From NCBI GenBank assembly GCA_902630715.1, contig CACOVO010000003.1, positions 1-64,000 of the forward strand: a stretch of 64,000 nt of DNA, read 5' to 3'. Under the pieces are notes generated by a model. It saw only the letters and a list, made by a program, of their open reading frames with translations. It searched no databases and was not told the DNA's origin. Positions 17,665 through 26,365 of the stretch are shown piece after piece. The DNA comes from an uncultured SAR86 cluster bacterium. GTDB lineage: Bacteria; Pseudomonadota; Gammaproteobacteria; Magnimaribacterales; Magnimaribacteraceae. Each line of letters starts with the position of its first letter. The stretch's first letter is position 1. The position numbers and the translations under genes were made by a program.

Positions 17665-19275
17665 ATGATTTTTTTTAAAAGACCAAGTTCTTTCTCTTTC
17701 TTATTTTTTTCTTTCGTGGTGTTGAGTTCAAATTTGTTCTCTCACGATGATCTCGAAATAGAAAAATTTCCTGCTGAAACAGCACATGCACCCACTCCTT
17801 TGCCTGATAGAGTGATTCTAACTTGGGAAGATGATCCAGCAACTACGCAGTCAGTGACATGGCGAACAGATAAAGCAACTATGAAAGGACTGGCACATCT
17901 TGCCGTTGCTAATTCTAATGGCCGTGCATTGGAGATAGAGACCTTCAAAGCCGAGACAACTTTTCTCAAAAGCGATATAAATGAAGCTAATTACCACACG
18001 GTTACTTTTAGAAATCTTAAACCTGATACTTTATATGCCTATAGAGTGGGCGATGGCGTAAATTGGACAGAGTATTATCACTTCAAGACTGCAAGTAACA
18101 GGGCTAGACCATTTAGCTTCATATATTTTGGAGATGCACAAAACGAAGTTAAGACTCACTGGTCACGAGTATTCAGAGAGGCTTTTAGGGAAGCGCCTCG
18201 TGCTGCCTTTACTCTGCATGCCGGTGATTTAATAGACAACCCATCTTGGGATGCGGAATGGGGAGATTGGCATCAAGGACCTGATTGGGTTAATGGTACT
18301 ATTCCTGTGATAGCAACTCCTGGTAATCACGAATATGAAAGAATCAATCAGGGCCCTCGCAATGAGCTGTATTGGAGGTCAAAAGAAGGTGAAACAATCG
18401 ATATTAAAATGACCGCTTTTAATTCTGAATCAACTGATAAAGGTACGATTTATAAAGCCTCCTTTATTGGCCCAAAGGGAAATACTTCGTCTGTTGAAAT
18501 CAATGATGGAGGAAATATCACAGCTGTTGATGATGGTATGGAAGCAATCACTGGTTTTGATAGAAATGAAGTTATGGGCTCAAGTGTTTATACAGCACCT
18601 CTTTACAGCAGACAAAGAGAACCAGGCATACCTGTGGTTACAAATCACTGGCGTCCACAATTTGCTTTTCCTGTTCAGGATGTACCCGATGAATCTCTAA
18701 AAGAAACCCTTTACTACATAGACTATCAAGGTGTTCGTTTCATTTCGCTTGATTCGAATAAGGCTAAAGAACTTCAAATACCATGGCTTAGAAGAGTTTT
18801 AGAAGAAAACCCTAACAGATGGACTATAGTTACATTTCATCATCCAGTTTTTTCTCCTGGATCTGACCGCGACAATAGCGAGCTGAGAGAGTTATGGAAA
18901 CCTATACTCGATGAATTTAAGGTTGACCTCGTCTTGAGTGGACATGATCACAGTTACGCAAGAACTGGACAAATCAACAAGGAGACCTTGACCAACGTCC
19001 CTTCGGGATATCAACAGGCTTATGACCCCGAGATAGGTACTGTTTATGTGGTTTCTGTAAGTGGACCAAAGATGTACGGAATAACGAAGGGTAACTATGC
19101 AAAAAGAATTGCTGAGAACACTCAACTCTATCAAGTTATACACGTGAATGATAAAAACATTCGATATGAAGCTTATGAGGCAACAGGCAAGCTTTATGAC
19201 AAATTTACCCTCGAAAAAAGAGACAATTTACCTAATCTTCTGATAGAAGCTCTTCCAGATGCTAATAGAAAATGA
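17665..19275 (+). CDS. Secreted purple acid phosphatase-like metallophosphoesterase
   Basis: 536 aa. Signal peptide (MIFFKRPSSFSFLFFSF and on, to about residue 26), then an N-terminal fibronectin-like PAP domain (about 45-140). The metallophosphoesterase domain has GDAQ near 156, GDLID near 187, GNHEYE near 220, THHP-like FHHPVF near 391 and GHDHSY near 426. These are the five metal-ligand blocks of purple acid phosphatases. It would hydrolyse phosphate esters in the periplasm or outside the cell. It follows the MDR gene by 19 bases. Confidence 0.88.
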   Translation: MIFFKRPSSFSFLFFSFVVLSSNLFSHDDLEIEKFPAETAHAPTPLPDRVILTWEDDPATTQSVTWRTDKATMKGLAHLAVANSNGRALEIETFKAETTFLKSDINEANYHTVTFRNLKPDTLYAYRVGDGVNWTEYYHFKTASNRARPFSFIYFGDAQNEVKTHWSRVFREAFREAPRAAFTLHAGDLIDNPSWDAEWGDWHQGPDWVNGTIPVIATPGNHEYERINQGPRNELYWRSKEGETIDIKMTAFNSESTDKGTIYKASFIGPKGNTSSVEINDGGNITAVDDGMEAITGFDRNEVMGSSVYTAPLYSRQREPGIPVVTNHWRPQFAFPVQDVPDESLKETLYYIDYQGVRFISLDSNKAKELQIPWLRRVLEENPNRWTIVTFHHPVFSPGSDRDNSELRELWKPILDEFKVDLVLSGHDHSYARTGQINKETLTNVPSGYQQAYDPEIGTVYVVSVSGPKMYGITKGNYAKRIAENTQLYQVIHVNDKNIRYEAYEATGKLYDKFTLEKRDNLPNLLIEALPDANRK

Positions 19276-19305
19276 GAAAATTTTTTTTAAGAAAAAAATC
19301 AAAGG

Positions 19306-19443
19306 ATGACTAAGGAAGAATGCCTGAAACTTCTCGTGCAAAGAGGCTATGATAATCCTAAGCTCTCAGAGCTGAGTAATGCAGCTCTTATAGAAATTCT
19401 TAAGAATGAAGAGTCTTTTTATAAGAGAAACTCTAATGAATAG
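19306..19443 (+). CDS. Possible 45-aa small protein
   Basis: An ATG preceded closely by AAAGG opens a 45-codon frame ending TAG at 19441-19443. The product begins MTKEECLKLLVQRGYDNPK and contains LSELSNAALIEILKNEE, a SAP-like pair of helices. Nothing else fills this 197-base gap between the phosphatase and the next gene. It may equally be a chance ORF. Confidence 0.4.
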   Translation: MTKEECLKLLVQRGYDNPKLSELSNAALIEILKNEESFYKRNSNE

Positions 19444-19472
19444 GGTTGATCCAAACAGAACCATAAAAGCAC

Positions 19473-19928
19473 ATGATTAACTTAAAAAAACATATTATTT
19501 TTTCTCTATTTCTTTTTCTATCTTTCCTGATCTCTACGTCAACGAATGAAGAAATTATTATTGAGGAGGCCATGCTTACACTAGACAGGTACATGGAATC
19601 CTTTAATGCACAAGATATGAAGTCCTGGGCTGAAACACTTAACTATCCTCATGTAAGATTTGCTGGAGGAAGCGTTGCCGTTTGGGATAACAAAGAAGAT
19701 TATGCGAATGAAGATATTTTTGAAATGTTAAAGTCAACTGGTTGGCACCATTCAGCTTGGCTCTCTAGAGAAGTCAATTTAGTGTCCGAAAGAAAGGTTC
19801 ATATTTCTACAGTGTTTCAACGTTACGACAAAAACAATCAACCAATAAAAAAATACCAATCTCTATATGTAGTAACTAAAGAAAATGGAAATTGGGGAGT
19901 TAAGGCTAGGTCGAGTTTGGCACCTTAG
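19473..19928 (+). CDS. Secreted NTF2/SnoaL-like protein
   Basis: 151 aa. The N-terminal hydrophobic segment (about residues 8-24) looks like a signal peptide. The rest fits an NTF2-like cone fold: a helix with LDRYMESFNAQDMKSWAETL, then PHVRFAGG, then strands ending with YQSLYVVTKENGNWGVKARS. NTF2-like domains serve as small-molecule pockets or polyketide-cyclase-like enzymes; no active residue can be assigned here. Confidence 0.65.
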   Translation: MINLKKHIIFSLFLFLSFLISTSTNEEIIIEEAMLTLDRYMESFNAQDMKSWAETLNYPHVRFAGGSVAVWDNKEDYANEDIFEMLKSTGWHHSAWLSREVNLVSERKVHISTVFQRYDKNNQPIKKYQSLYVVTKENGNWGVKARSSLAP

Positions 19929-20041
19929 TTATTTAAATCCCAATATCTTACGTCCTATATTCTTTATAGTATTGGTAAAAATTGTTAGATTAAGCTTACT
20001 TAACTTGTGGAGTATATTTCTACAATTTACTTGGAGAGAAA

Positions 20042-21397
20042 ATGTTTGCAAAGGCGTTTAGAAATTTCATGATAAAGCGCACGATCAGTGCCAAATTAAG
20101 AAATCGTGGCATGAACACTTTTTCAAATTATGAGATCCTCAAAAATATAAGAATTAATGCAGAAGAAAAAAGAAAGGCAGAGAATCGTCCTCACGAAATT
20201 CTTTACTTTCACAAAGTAGATGATCCTTATTCACATCTCACTATTAATTTCATTGATAAGATCCAATCATCTTTCGAAGTATCTATCAAACCAATTTTAG
20301 TAGGAGAAGAAAATGCCGAGGCAGTACACGAACCATCTTTGTATAACATTTATTGCTTACAAGACGCAAAACGAATTGCGCCTTTTTATGAAGTTGAACT
20401 AACATCTGACTCCTATCCAAGCCAAGATTTGGTAGGTATCTCCAATTCGATATTGACTGCAGTTGAGGATAAAAATTTTACCGAGATAGCTAAAAAAGTA
20501 GGCATAGCTTTATGGTCTGGAGATAAGGAATCTCTGACGGCATTAGGAATTCAATATGAGGCTACTGAGAGTGAAGTGTCAGAGAAATTAGAATTAGGTA
20601 ATAAAATAAGAAATGAAAAAGATTACTATTTTGGTTCAGCTTTTTATTACGAAAAAGAGCTCTATTGGGGCGTAGATCGCATCCCTCATCTCGAAAAAAG
20701 GCTCATCGACTTAGGTGTGAAAAGTATTAATTACAATGAACCAATCTGTACTCCTAAAATTCAAGCTCCACCTACATTAGTTTCAGAAGAAAAAATTAAC
20801 TTATCATATTACCCATCTCTCAATAGCCCATATACATACGTAAGTGCAAAAAGGGTAAGGGAAATGAGAGATGACTATCCCATCAATTTAATAACGCGAC
20901 CAGTTCTACCTATGCTTATGAGAAATATGAATATTCCGGAATACAAAGGAAAATATATTATTTCAGATGCTGCAAGGGAAGGAAGGAGATATGGTTATCC
21001 AATGGGCTCCATTTATTCTCCGATTGGCAAGCCTGCTAGAAAAGCATATTCCTTATTTCCTGCAATTGACGAAGCTGGAAAAGGATTTGAATATATAGAT
21101 GCTTTATTGAAGGCATCCTTCTTTGATGGAATAAATATTGGCGACACTGAATATCTTGAATCACTAGTTCATAGTTTGGAATTAGATTGGTCTAATATAA
21201 GGAAGGATTTGAATACCAGAAAGTGGAAGAAAGTTCTAAATGATAATCTAAAGGATATGTATGCAGGAGACTGTTGGGGAGTGCCAAGTTTTAAAATTAC
21301 AAATGCTGATGGAAGTGATCCCTTTTATGTTTGGGGGCAAGATAGAATCTGGCTACTGAAAGAAGAAATTAATAAACGTTTGAGCTCGACGGGTTGA
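20042..21397 (+). CDS. Tandem DsbA-fold protein, 2-hydroxychromene-2-carboxylate isomerase-like
   Basis: 451 aa, about twice the usual length. Two thioredoxin-like units of the kappa-GST/HCCA-isomerase type follow each other: EILYFHKVDDPYSHL starts the first (about residue 53) and YYPSLNSPYTYVSAKRV the second (about 260). The second unit ends with the family signature WGVPSFKI and FYVWGQDRI. Ser or Tyr replaces the CxxC of true DsbA, so a redox role is unlikely; a glutathione-dependent isomerase role is the family expectation. A GGAGAG ribosome site precedes the ATG. The next gene overlaps by one base. Confidence 0.75.
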   Translation: MFAKAFRNFMIKRTISAKLRNRGMNTFSNYEILKNIRINAEEKRKAENRPHEILYFHKVDDPYSHLTINFIDKIQSSFEVSIKPILVGEENAEAVHEPSLYNIYCLQDAKRIAPFYEVELTSDSYPSQDLVGISNSILTAVEDKNFTEIAKKVGIALWSGDKESLTALGIQYEATESEVSEKLELGNKIRNEKDYYFGSAFYYEKELYWGVDRIPHLEKRLIDLGVKSINYNEPICTPKIQAPPTLVSEEKINLSYYPSLNSPYTYVSAKRVREMRDDYPINLITRPVLPMLMRNMNIPEYKGKYIISDAAREGRRYGYPMGSIYSPIGKPARKAYSLFPAIDEAGKGFEYIDALLKASFFDGINIGDTEYLESLVHSLELDWSNIRKDLNTRKWKKVLNDNLKDMYAGDCWGVPSFKITNADGSDPFYVWGQDRIWLLKEEINKRLSSTG

Positions 21398-23352
21398 TGA
21401 AAAAATTCTTTTTATTTCTAATTCTTTCCACATGGTTAGCCGGATGTTCGGAATCCGACGAAGCATTAAATCCTCAAAAGTCTGATCTTGATATTAGTCA
21501 TACTCAACCCAAGTCCGAACCTAATCCTGACAAAAATGCTTATTTTGGAGACTTACATGTACATACTTCAAATTCTTTTGATGCTTATACTTTTGGGACC
21601 TTAGCTTCACCATCAGATGCCTACAGGTTTGCTCAAGGTGAGGCCATACCGCATCCAACCGGATATAAAATTCAACTTAAAAAGCCTTTAGATTTTTATG
21701 CGGTTACGGATCATGCAGTATTTCTTGGGATTATTAAAGAAGCTGCAGATACCACATCAGAGTTTTCTAAGTATGAATTTACTGAACCGATGCATGATTT
21801 AAACAAAGAAGTCAGTAATAGTATATTTTCCATACTTAAAAGATCAGGACTTTTTAGAGGATTTGGAGGAGCTCTCAGAGAGGGTCTTGAAAAAGGAAAT
21901 GTAGATACAGGTCTGATAGAAAAGGTAGCGAATTCTACGTGGCAAAAAACTATAAAAGCGGCTGATGATGCATACAAACCTGGCATCTTCACAACCTTCG
22001 CAGGTTATGAGTACACTTCAAGTGAAGATCTATACGATAACTATTTGCATCGAAATGTAATATTTAAAGATACAGACAACTTACCAAAAGCAATCTTCTC
22101 AAGATTAGATAGCCAAAACCCTGAAAAATTATGGGACTGGATGGATGGTATTAGAGAGAGTGGAGTTGAAAGTTTGGCTATTCCTCATAACTCAAATATA
22201 TCAGGCGGTGCTGCTTTTTCTATGAATGATTATAACGGCGGACCCATTGACGAAGCTTATGTAAATAAAAGATTACGTAACGAGCCTTTAGTTGAAATTA
22301 CACAAGCAAAAGGTACTTCTGAGACACATCCATTTTTATCAAAAAATGATGAATGGGCCTCTTTTGAAGCTGCCACCAATCATCCGGGTGAGAAGGTCTT
22401 GAGTCACCTGAAGGGCAGCTATGTGAGAGATGCTTACTTGAGAGGGTTAAGGTTAGAGGAGCTAGGTATATCTAATCCATATAAATTCGGAGTAGTTGGA
22501 TCCAGCGATACTCACGTAGGCGGAGGTTCTTTCACTGAAGAGACTCATTTCTCTAAAATCGGCCTTCTAGACGGAGAACCATATTTGAGAGGATCTGTTC
22601 CTTATAGAGGTATTTACGGGTTTTTTACGAAACTTTTAAGACCCGAGGCAATAATAGAGATAGATGAAAAAAATTATCTAGGAGTAAGTGCTCGTCTAAT
22701 AAGATTTGGGTCCTCTGGGCTGGCAGGGGTGTGGGCAGAGGAGAATACCAGAGAATCTATCTATAGTGCTTTTAGGAGAAAGGAAACTTTTGGTACAAGC
22801 GGTCCTAGAATCAAAGTTCGTTTTTTTGCTGGGTTCAACCTTGAAGAGCTGACTTTGAAAGATCCTGACCTCATAAAAAGAGCCTATCTGAATAATGTTC
22901 CTATGGGAGGTACACTGTTACAAGAAAAAAACAGAACGCCGAGATTTCTTATATGGGCCATATCAGATCCAGCAGGAGCTCCTTTACAAAGAGTTCAAGT
23001 CATCAAAGGCTGGTTAGAGGAGGGAACTCATATGGAAAAAGTTTTTGATGTCGCATGTTCGGATGGTCAGATTGTTGATCCTAGAACTAATAGATGCCCC
23101 GACAATGTAGCCGAAGTTAGTCTTGATGACTGTTCAATTTCGTCTCAAAAAGGAGATTCGGAAATTAAGACTTTCTGGAAAGATCCCGAGTTTAGAAACG
23201 GTCAAGAAGCTTTTTATTACGCAAGGGTACTTGAGAACCCAACGTGTAGATGGTCAACTTGGGATGCTATCAGAGCTAATGAATCTCCCAGGTCAGACAT
23301 TCCGACTACAATTCAAGAAAGAGCCTGGTCTTCAGCAATCTGGTATAAATGA
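21397..23352 (+). CDS. DUF3604 domain lipoprotein
   Basis: 651 aa from the ATG at 21397 (TGATG overlap with the preceding stop). A lipoprotein signal peptide has lipobox LAGC, with the Cys near residue 17. The remainder is a DUF3604 domain: FGDLHVHTSNSFDAYTFG near residue 50, VTDHA, AIPHNSN near 265 and GVVGSSDTHVGG near 370. The His/Asp pattern resembles PHP-type metal sites, so a hydrolytic role is likely, but the family's substrate is not established. It is probably attached to a membrane and translationally coupled to the HCCA-like gene. Confidence 0.87.
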   Translation: MKKFFLFLILSTWLAGCSESDEALNPQKSDLDISHTQPKSEPNPDKNAYFGDLHVHTSNSFDAYTFGTLASPSDAYRFAQGEAIPHPTGYKIQLKKPLDFYAVTDHAVFLGIIKEAADTTSEFSKYEFTEPMHDLNKEVSNSIFSILKRSGLFRGFGGALREGLEKGNVDTGLIEKVANSTWQKTIKAADDAYKPGIFTTFAGYEYTSSEDLYDNYLHRNVIFKDTDNLPKAIFSRLDSQNPEKLWDWMDGIRESGVESLAIPHNSNISGGAAFSMNDYNGGPIDEAYVNKRLRNEPLVEITQAKGTSETHPFLSKNDEWASFEAATNHPGEKVLSHLKGSYVRDAYLRGLRLEELGISNPYKFGVVGSSDTHVGGGSFTEETHFSKIGLLDGEPYLRGSVPYRGIYGFFTKLLRPEAIIEIDEKNYLGVSARLIRFGSSGLAGVWAEENTRESIYSAFRRKETFGTSGPRIKVRFFAGFNLEELTLKDPDLIKRAYLNNVPMGGTLLQEKNRTPRFLIWAISDPAGAPLQRVQVIKGWLEEGTHMEKVFDVACSDGQIVDPRTNRCPDNVAEVSLDDCSISSQKGDSEIKTFWKDPEFRNGQEAFYYARVLENPTCRWSTWDAIRANESPRSDIPTTIQERAWSSAIWYK

Positions 23353-23390
23353 CTGTCGTTTCAAAAATAATAATTTAAGGAAAAATAATT

Positions 23391-23849
23391 ATGAAAAATT
23401 TTCTCATAGTATTGGCGCTTATTTTTGGAGTGTCTTGCTCTCAAGATGACCAATCAAGAATTAATATGGCAGAAAGTGAAAAATTTTTAGCTGCTAATTT
23501 ATTAAATGAAGGAGTGATAGAGATTGAACCCGGCCTGCAGTATCAAATATTGAAGTCTACCGAAGAAGGAAAACAGCCTGAGTTAGAGAGTGTGATCAAG
23601 GCAGATTTCCATGGAACATTGATTGATGGAAATGTTTTTTGGAGCTCAATTGAAATCGGTGAACCACTAACAATTACACTTTCTCAATTAATACCAGGTT
23701 GTCAAAAAGCAATAAGTAAAATGAGAGAAGGAGATTCTTGGAGAGTTTTCATTCATCCAAGTTTGGCTTATGGTGAGAAAGGAACGCCAGGCATTCCACC
23801 AAACTCAACTATTATTTTTGATATAGACTTGTTAACAGTCTCAGGATAA
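23391..23849 (+). CDS. FKBP-type peptidyl-prolyl isomerase lipoprotein
   Basis: 152 aa. Signal peptide with a lipobox-like VSC at about residues 14-16. The FKBP domain shows FHGTLIDGNVFWSS, then LIPGCQKAISKMREGDSWRVFIHPSLAYGEKG and IPPNSTIIFDIDLL. It would act as a membrane-attached folding catalyst or chaperone in the periplasm. The N-terminal dimerisation domain of larger FkpA/Mip proteins is very short here. It lies 38 bases downstream of the DUF3604 gene. Confidence 0.87.
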   Translation: MKNFLIVLALIFGVSCSQDDQSRINMAESEKFLAANLLNEGVIEIEPGLQYQILKSTEEGKQPELESVIKADFHGTLIDGNVFWSSIEIGEPLTITLSQLIPGCQKAISKMREGDSWRVFIHPSLAYGEKGTPGIPPNSTIIFDIDLLTVSG

Positions 23850-23856
23850 GAGGAAT

Positions 23857-23915
23857 GTGACCGAAGTAAATCGGTCACGACCCTCTCTAATGATCATGGT
23901 TCCCACATGATCATT
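23857..23915. repeat. Two perfect inverted repeats after the FKBP gene
   Basis: Hairpin one: GTGACCGA (23857-23864) with TCGGTCAC (23871-23878), loop 6. Hairpin two: AATGATCATG (23889-23898) with CATGATCATT (23906-23915), loop 7. Neither has a run of T directly after it, so they are not standard terminators. They occupy the start of a 343-base gene-free gap (23850-24192); the rest of the gap shows no gene I can support. Confidence 0.7.
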
Positions 23916-24192
23916 CAACTCGTCCATGAGCTATGAGACTTTTTAAATTAGATATTGTTCAGGTTAATACTGCGCGTCTTAAGTTTTGTAAGAATAAAGA
24001 GATGCCCTTTTTATTCAAGAAAATAAGCAAAACAGTATTTAAACGGAAGAGTCAAGCGTCTACAATTTTTAAGTGAAGGTGTGCCCACTTTTCACAAGAT
24101 TATTAGCAAAACGACTCTATACTTGTAATATGCGAACATAATTTATTTTTTCAAGTGCAGAAATAAATTTTTTTAAAGATAAGGAAATAAAA

Positions 24193-24864
24193 ATGGAATA
24201 TAGCGAGGTTATTAAAGGAAGAAGAAGCACCAGAGGATTTCTCAAAAAAAAAGTTACTCAGAAAGTTCTTAATGAGGTCATTGAGTTAGCAGTAAGAGCT
24301 CCATCATCAATGAATACACAGCCATGGCATCTTCATATTGTTACAGGAGATGTTTTAGACAATATACGTAAAGAAAATACTAAGAGAAATATAGAGGGAG
24401 TTCCACCATCTCGTGAAATAAGATCACCACTCGGATATGAAGGGAAACACAGAGATAGACAGATTGAGATAGCAATCCAGTTATTTCAAGAGATGGGCAT
24501 TGAAAGAGATGATAAAGAAGGCAGGCATGATTGGGTTTTAAGGGGGTTTCGTCAATTTGATGCACCGGTTGCAATTATCGTTACTTTCGATAAAGAATTA
24601 AAAGAAGATGACATTTCTAAATTCGATTGCGGAGCTTTGGTTAATGGATTGGTCAATGCAGGTTGGTCAAAAGGTCTAGGGGCAGTTATAAACAGTCAAG
24701 GTATCATGCAATCACCAGTCGTCAGACAGTATGCAAAGATACCCGATGATCAAGTTATTATGATTTGCGTTGCGATGGGATATCCCGATGAAAGTTTTCC
24801 TGCAAATAAAGTAGTATCGAAAAGAAGATCTGTAGAAGAAGTTGCAACTTTTCAAGGTTTTTAA
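24193..24864 (+). CDS. Nitroreductase-family flavoprotein
   Basis: 223 aa, the standard size. FMN-binding N-terminal motif RRSTRGFLKKKVT and RAPSSMNTQPWH (residues 11-50), and the C-terminal block VAMGYPDESFPANKVVSKRRSVEEV. The family uses FMN and NAD(P)H to reduce nitro groups, quinones or enones in the cytosol. A ribosome site (AAGGA) precedes the ATG. It stands alone after a gap with strong inverted repeats. Confidence 0.9.
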   Translation: MEYSEVIKGRRSTRGFLKKKVTQKVLNEVIELAVRAPSSMNTQPWHLHIVTGDVLDNIRKENTKRNIEGVPPSREIRSPLGYEGKHRDRQIEIAIQLFQEMGIERDDKEGRHDWVLRGFRQFDAPVAIIVTFDKELKEDDISKFDCGALVNGLVNAGWSKGLGAVINSQGIMQSPVVRQYAKIPDDQVIMICVAMGYPDESFPANKVVSKRRSVEEVATFQGF

Positions 24865-24901
24865 CTTGATTGCCTGAGATTTAAAACGATAAAATGATTA
24901 T

Positions 24902-25093
24902 ATGGAGTGGTTGAGTCAACATTTAGCTGAATGGTCTTTGGTTTGGTTTGGTTTTTTATTCTGGGGCAGTGTATTCGGAGCTTCTTTAGTCTATTTCTTC
25001 GAAGCAAATTTAATTATTGCCTTGGTTGGCTATGCTTCAGGATTGGCGTTTGGTCTTTTAGCAAAATATAAAGGTTGGTCGTGGATCAGTTAG
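24902..25093 (+). CDS. Small two-helix membrane protein upstream of a desaturase
   Basis: 63 aa with two hydrophobic helices (about residues 12-32 and 35-54) and Gly-rich packing (GYASGLAFGLL). Its 3' end overlaps the desaturase gene by 13 bases. The tight coupling suggests a subunit or membrane partner of the desaturase, which is inference. No family is recognised. Confidence 0.6.
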   Translation: MEWLSQHLAEWSLVWFGFLFWGSVFGASLVYFFEANLIIALVGYASGLAFGLLAKYKGWSWIS

Positions 25094-26007
25094 GTCATAA
25101 CTCAGTCAATCTATCTATCGATGAAGAAAGAAAGGTAGCGAGAACCTTCATGGGTAGAATCGAATGGGAAATGATTGCTATAGGCATAGGTCAACTCTCT
25201 CTGTGGATAGCTACTTGGGTGCTTGTAATAATTGGCACAATTCCACTATATGTTGGATTTCTAATTGCACTCTTTACTGCTTGTAATGCTTATCTTCCTT
25301 CTCACGCTGGTCAACACAGTCATTTATCGGGAGGAAGGAAGAATCTTCAGTGGTTGGATTACTGGGTAGGTCAATTAAGCATAATTCCTCTTGCTCAATC
25401 TCATGAGATTCTAAAAGCCACACATATGAAACATCATGCTCATACAAATGATGCCGATAGTGATCCCGACTTCTTTCACGGCAATGCTGAAAATTGGTGG
25501 CAAGCTGCTGTGAATGTAAATGTCTCCTACAATGATGACGGCCCAGCTATGAAAGTGATACAACAGCATATGGAAAAAGATCCTAAATTCAAAGAGTCTA
25601 TGGAAAAAGGAGGAATTTGGTCATTATTTTTCTATTTTGCACAGATAGTTCTTGCCATTCTTTATCCCTTAGAAACTTTATTTCTTTGGTGGATTCCAAA
25701 ACGAGTAGCAACCTCTTATCTCGGAATCGTTTTCTCTTATTTTCCTCATTCAGGACTTGGTAAGGGGCGTTACAAAGATACAAGATTCTGGACAAACAGA
25801 ATACCCAGATACCTAAATCACTCTATGCAAATTCATACAATGCATCATATGTATCCAAGAATTTGTCACTACGACGAGGCAAAGGCTATTGAGGCCCTTA
25901 AACCCTTTATGATCGAAAGGGGCATGCCGGGAGCAGAACATATTCCTGAAAGAATAAGGTGGAATCCCGTTACTTACATCAGAGAGGTTTATTTTGGCGG
26001 ACGCTAA
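25081..26007 (+). CDS. Membrane fatty-acid desaturase/hydroxylase-family protein
   Basis: 308 aa from GTG 25081, chosen because AAAGG lies 6 bases upstream (a TTG at 25075 is the alternative). The three His boxes of membrane di-iron enzymes are present: HAGQHSH near residue 75, HMKHHAHTND near 115, and HTMHHMYPR near 256. Hydrophobic segments lie between them. It would insert a double bond or hydroxyl into a lipid or other hydrophobic chain using O2. It is coupled to the small membrane protein before it and overlaps the NTF2-like gene after it. Confidence 0.88.
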   Translation: MDQLGHNSVNLSIDEERKVARTFMGRIEWEMIAIGIGQLSLWIATWVLVIIGTIPLYVGFLIALFTACNAYLPSHAGQHSHLSGGRKNLQWLDYWVGQLSIIPLAQSHEILKATHMKHHAHTNDADSDPDFFHGNAENWWQAAVNVNVSYNDDGPAMKVIQQHMEKDPKFKESMEKGGIWSLFFYFAQIVLAILYPLETLFLWWIPKRVATSYLGIVFSYFPHSGLGKGRYKDTRFWTNRIPRYLNHSMQIHTMHHMYPRICHYDEAKAIEALKPFMIERGMPGAEHIPERIRWNPVTYIREVYFGGR

Positions 26008-26362
26008 AGTTGAGATAGAGGAAGGTGTACAACTTTATTTTGATAGTATGTACGAATCTGATCCTGATAAAGTTAGAAAAGCTTTTTACCCCAATGCCAT
26101 GATAACCGGATATTTAGAAAATGGTCTTGCTGAAATGACAGTTGATCAATTTGCTAAATTTGTTGAGAGTCAACAACCATCTCCTAAAGACAATGGAGAA
26201 GATGTATTACTGGAAATTGTGTCCATGGATATTGCTGGATCAACAGCATCAGTGCGTGTTAGAGACGGTTATATAGGACATGTATTCCTTGATACACTTT
26301 CTTTCTTGGAAAGAGATGGAGAATGGAAAATCTACAACAAACTTTTCCACGTTGAGTCTTAA
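25994..26362 (+). CDS. NTF2-like (lumazine-binding-type) protein
   Basis: 122 aa, TTG start inside the desaturase end (14-base overlap). The pattern EEGVQLYFDSMYESDPDKV, then FYPNAMITGYLENG and the final FLERDGEWKIYNKLFH is typical of the putative lumazine-binding branch of the NTF2-like superfamily. No signal peptide. It probably binds or converts a small hydrophobic molecule handled by the adjoining desaturase and dioxygenase (inference from the overlapping genes). Confidence 0.78.
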   Translation: MADAKVEIEEGVQLYFDSMYESDPDKVRKAFYPNAMITGYLENGLAEMTVDQFAKFVESQQPSPKDNGEDVLLEIVSMDIAGSTASVRVRDGYIGHVFLDTLSFLERDGEWKIYNKLFHVES

Positions 26363-26365
26363 TTA

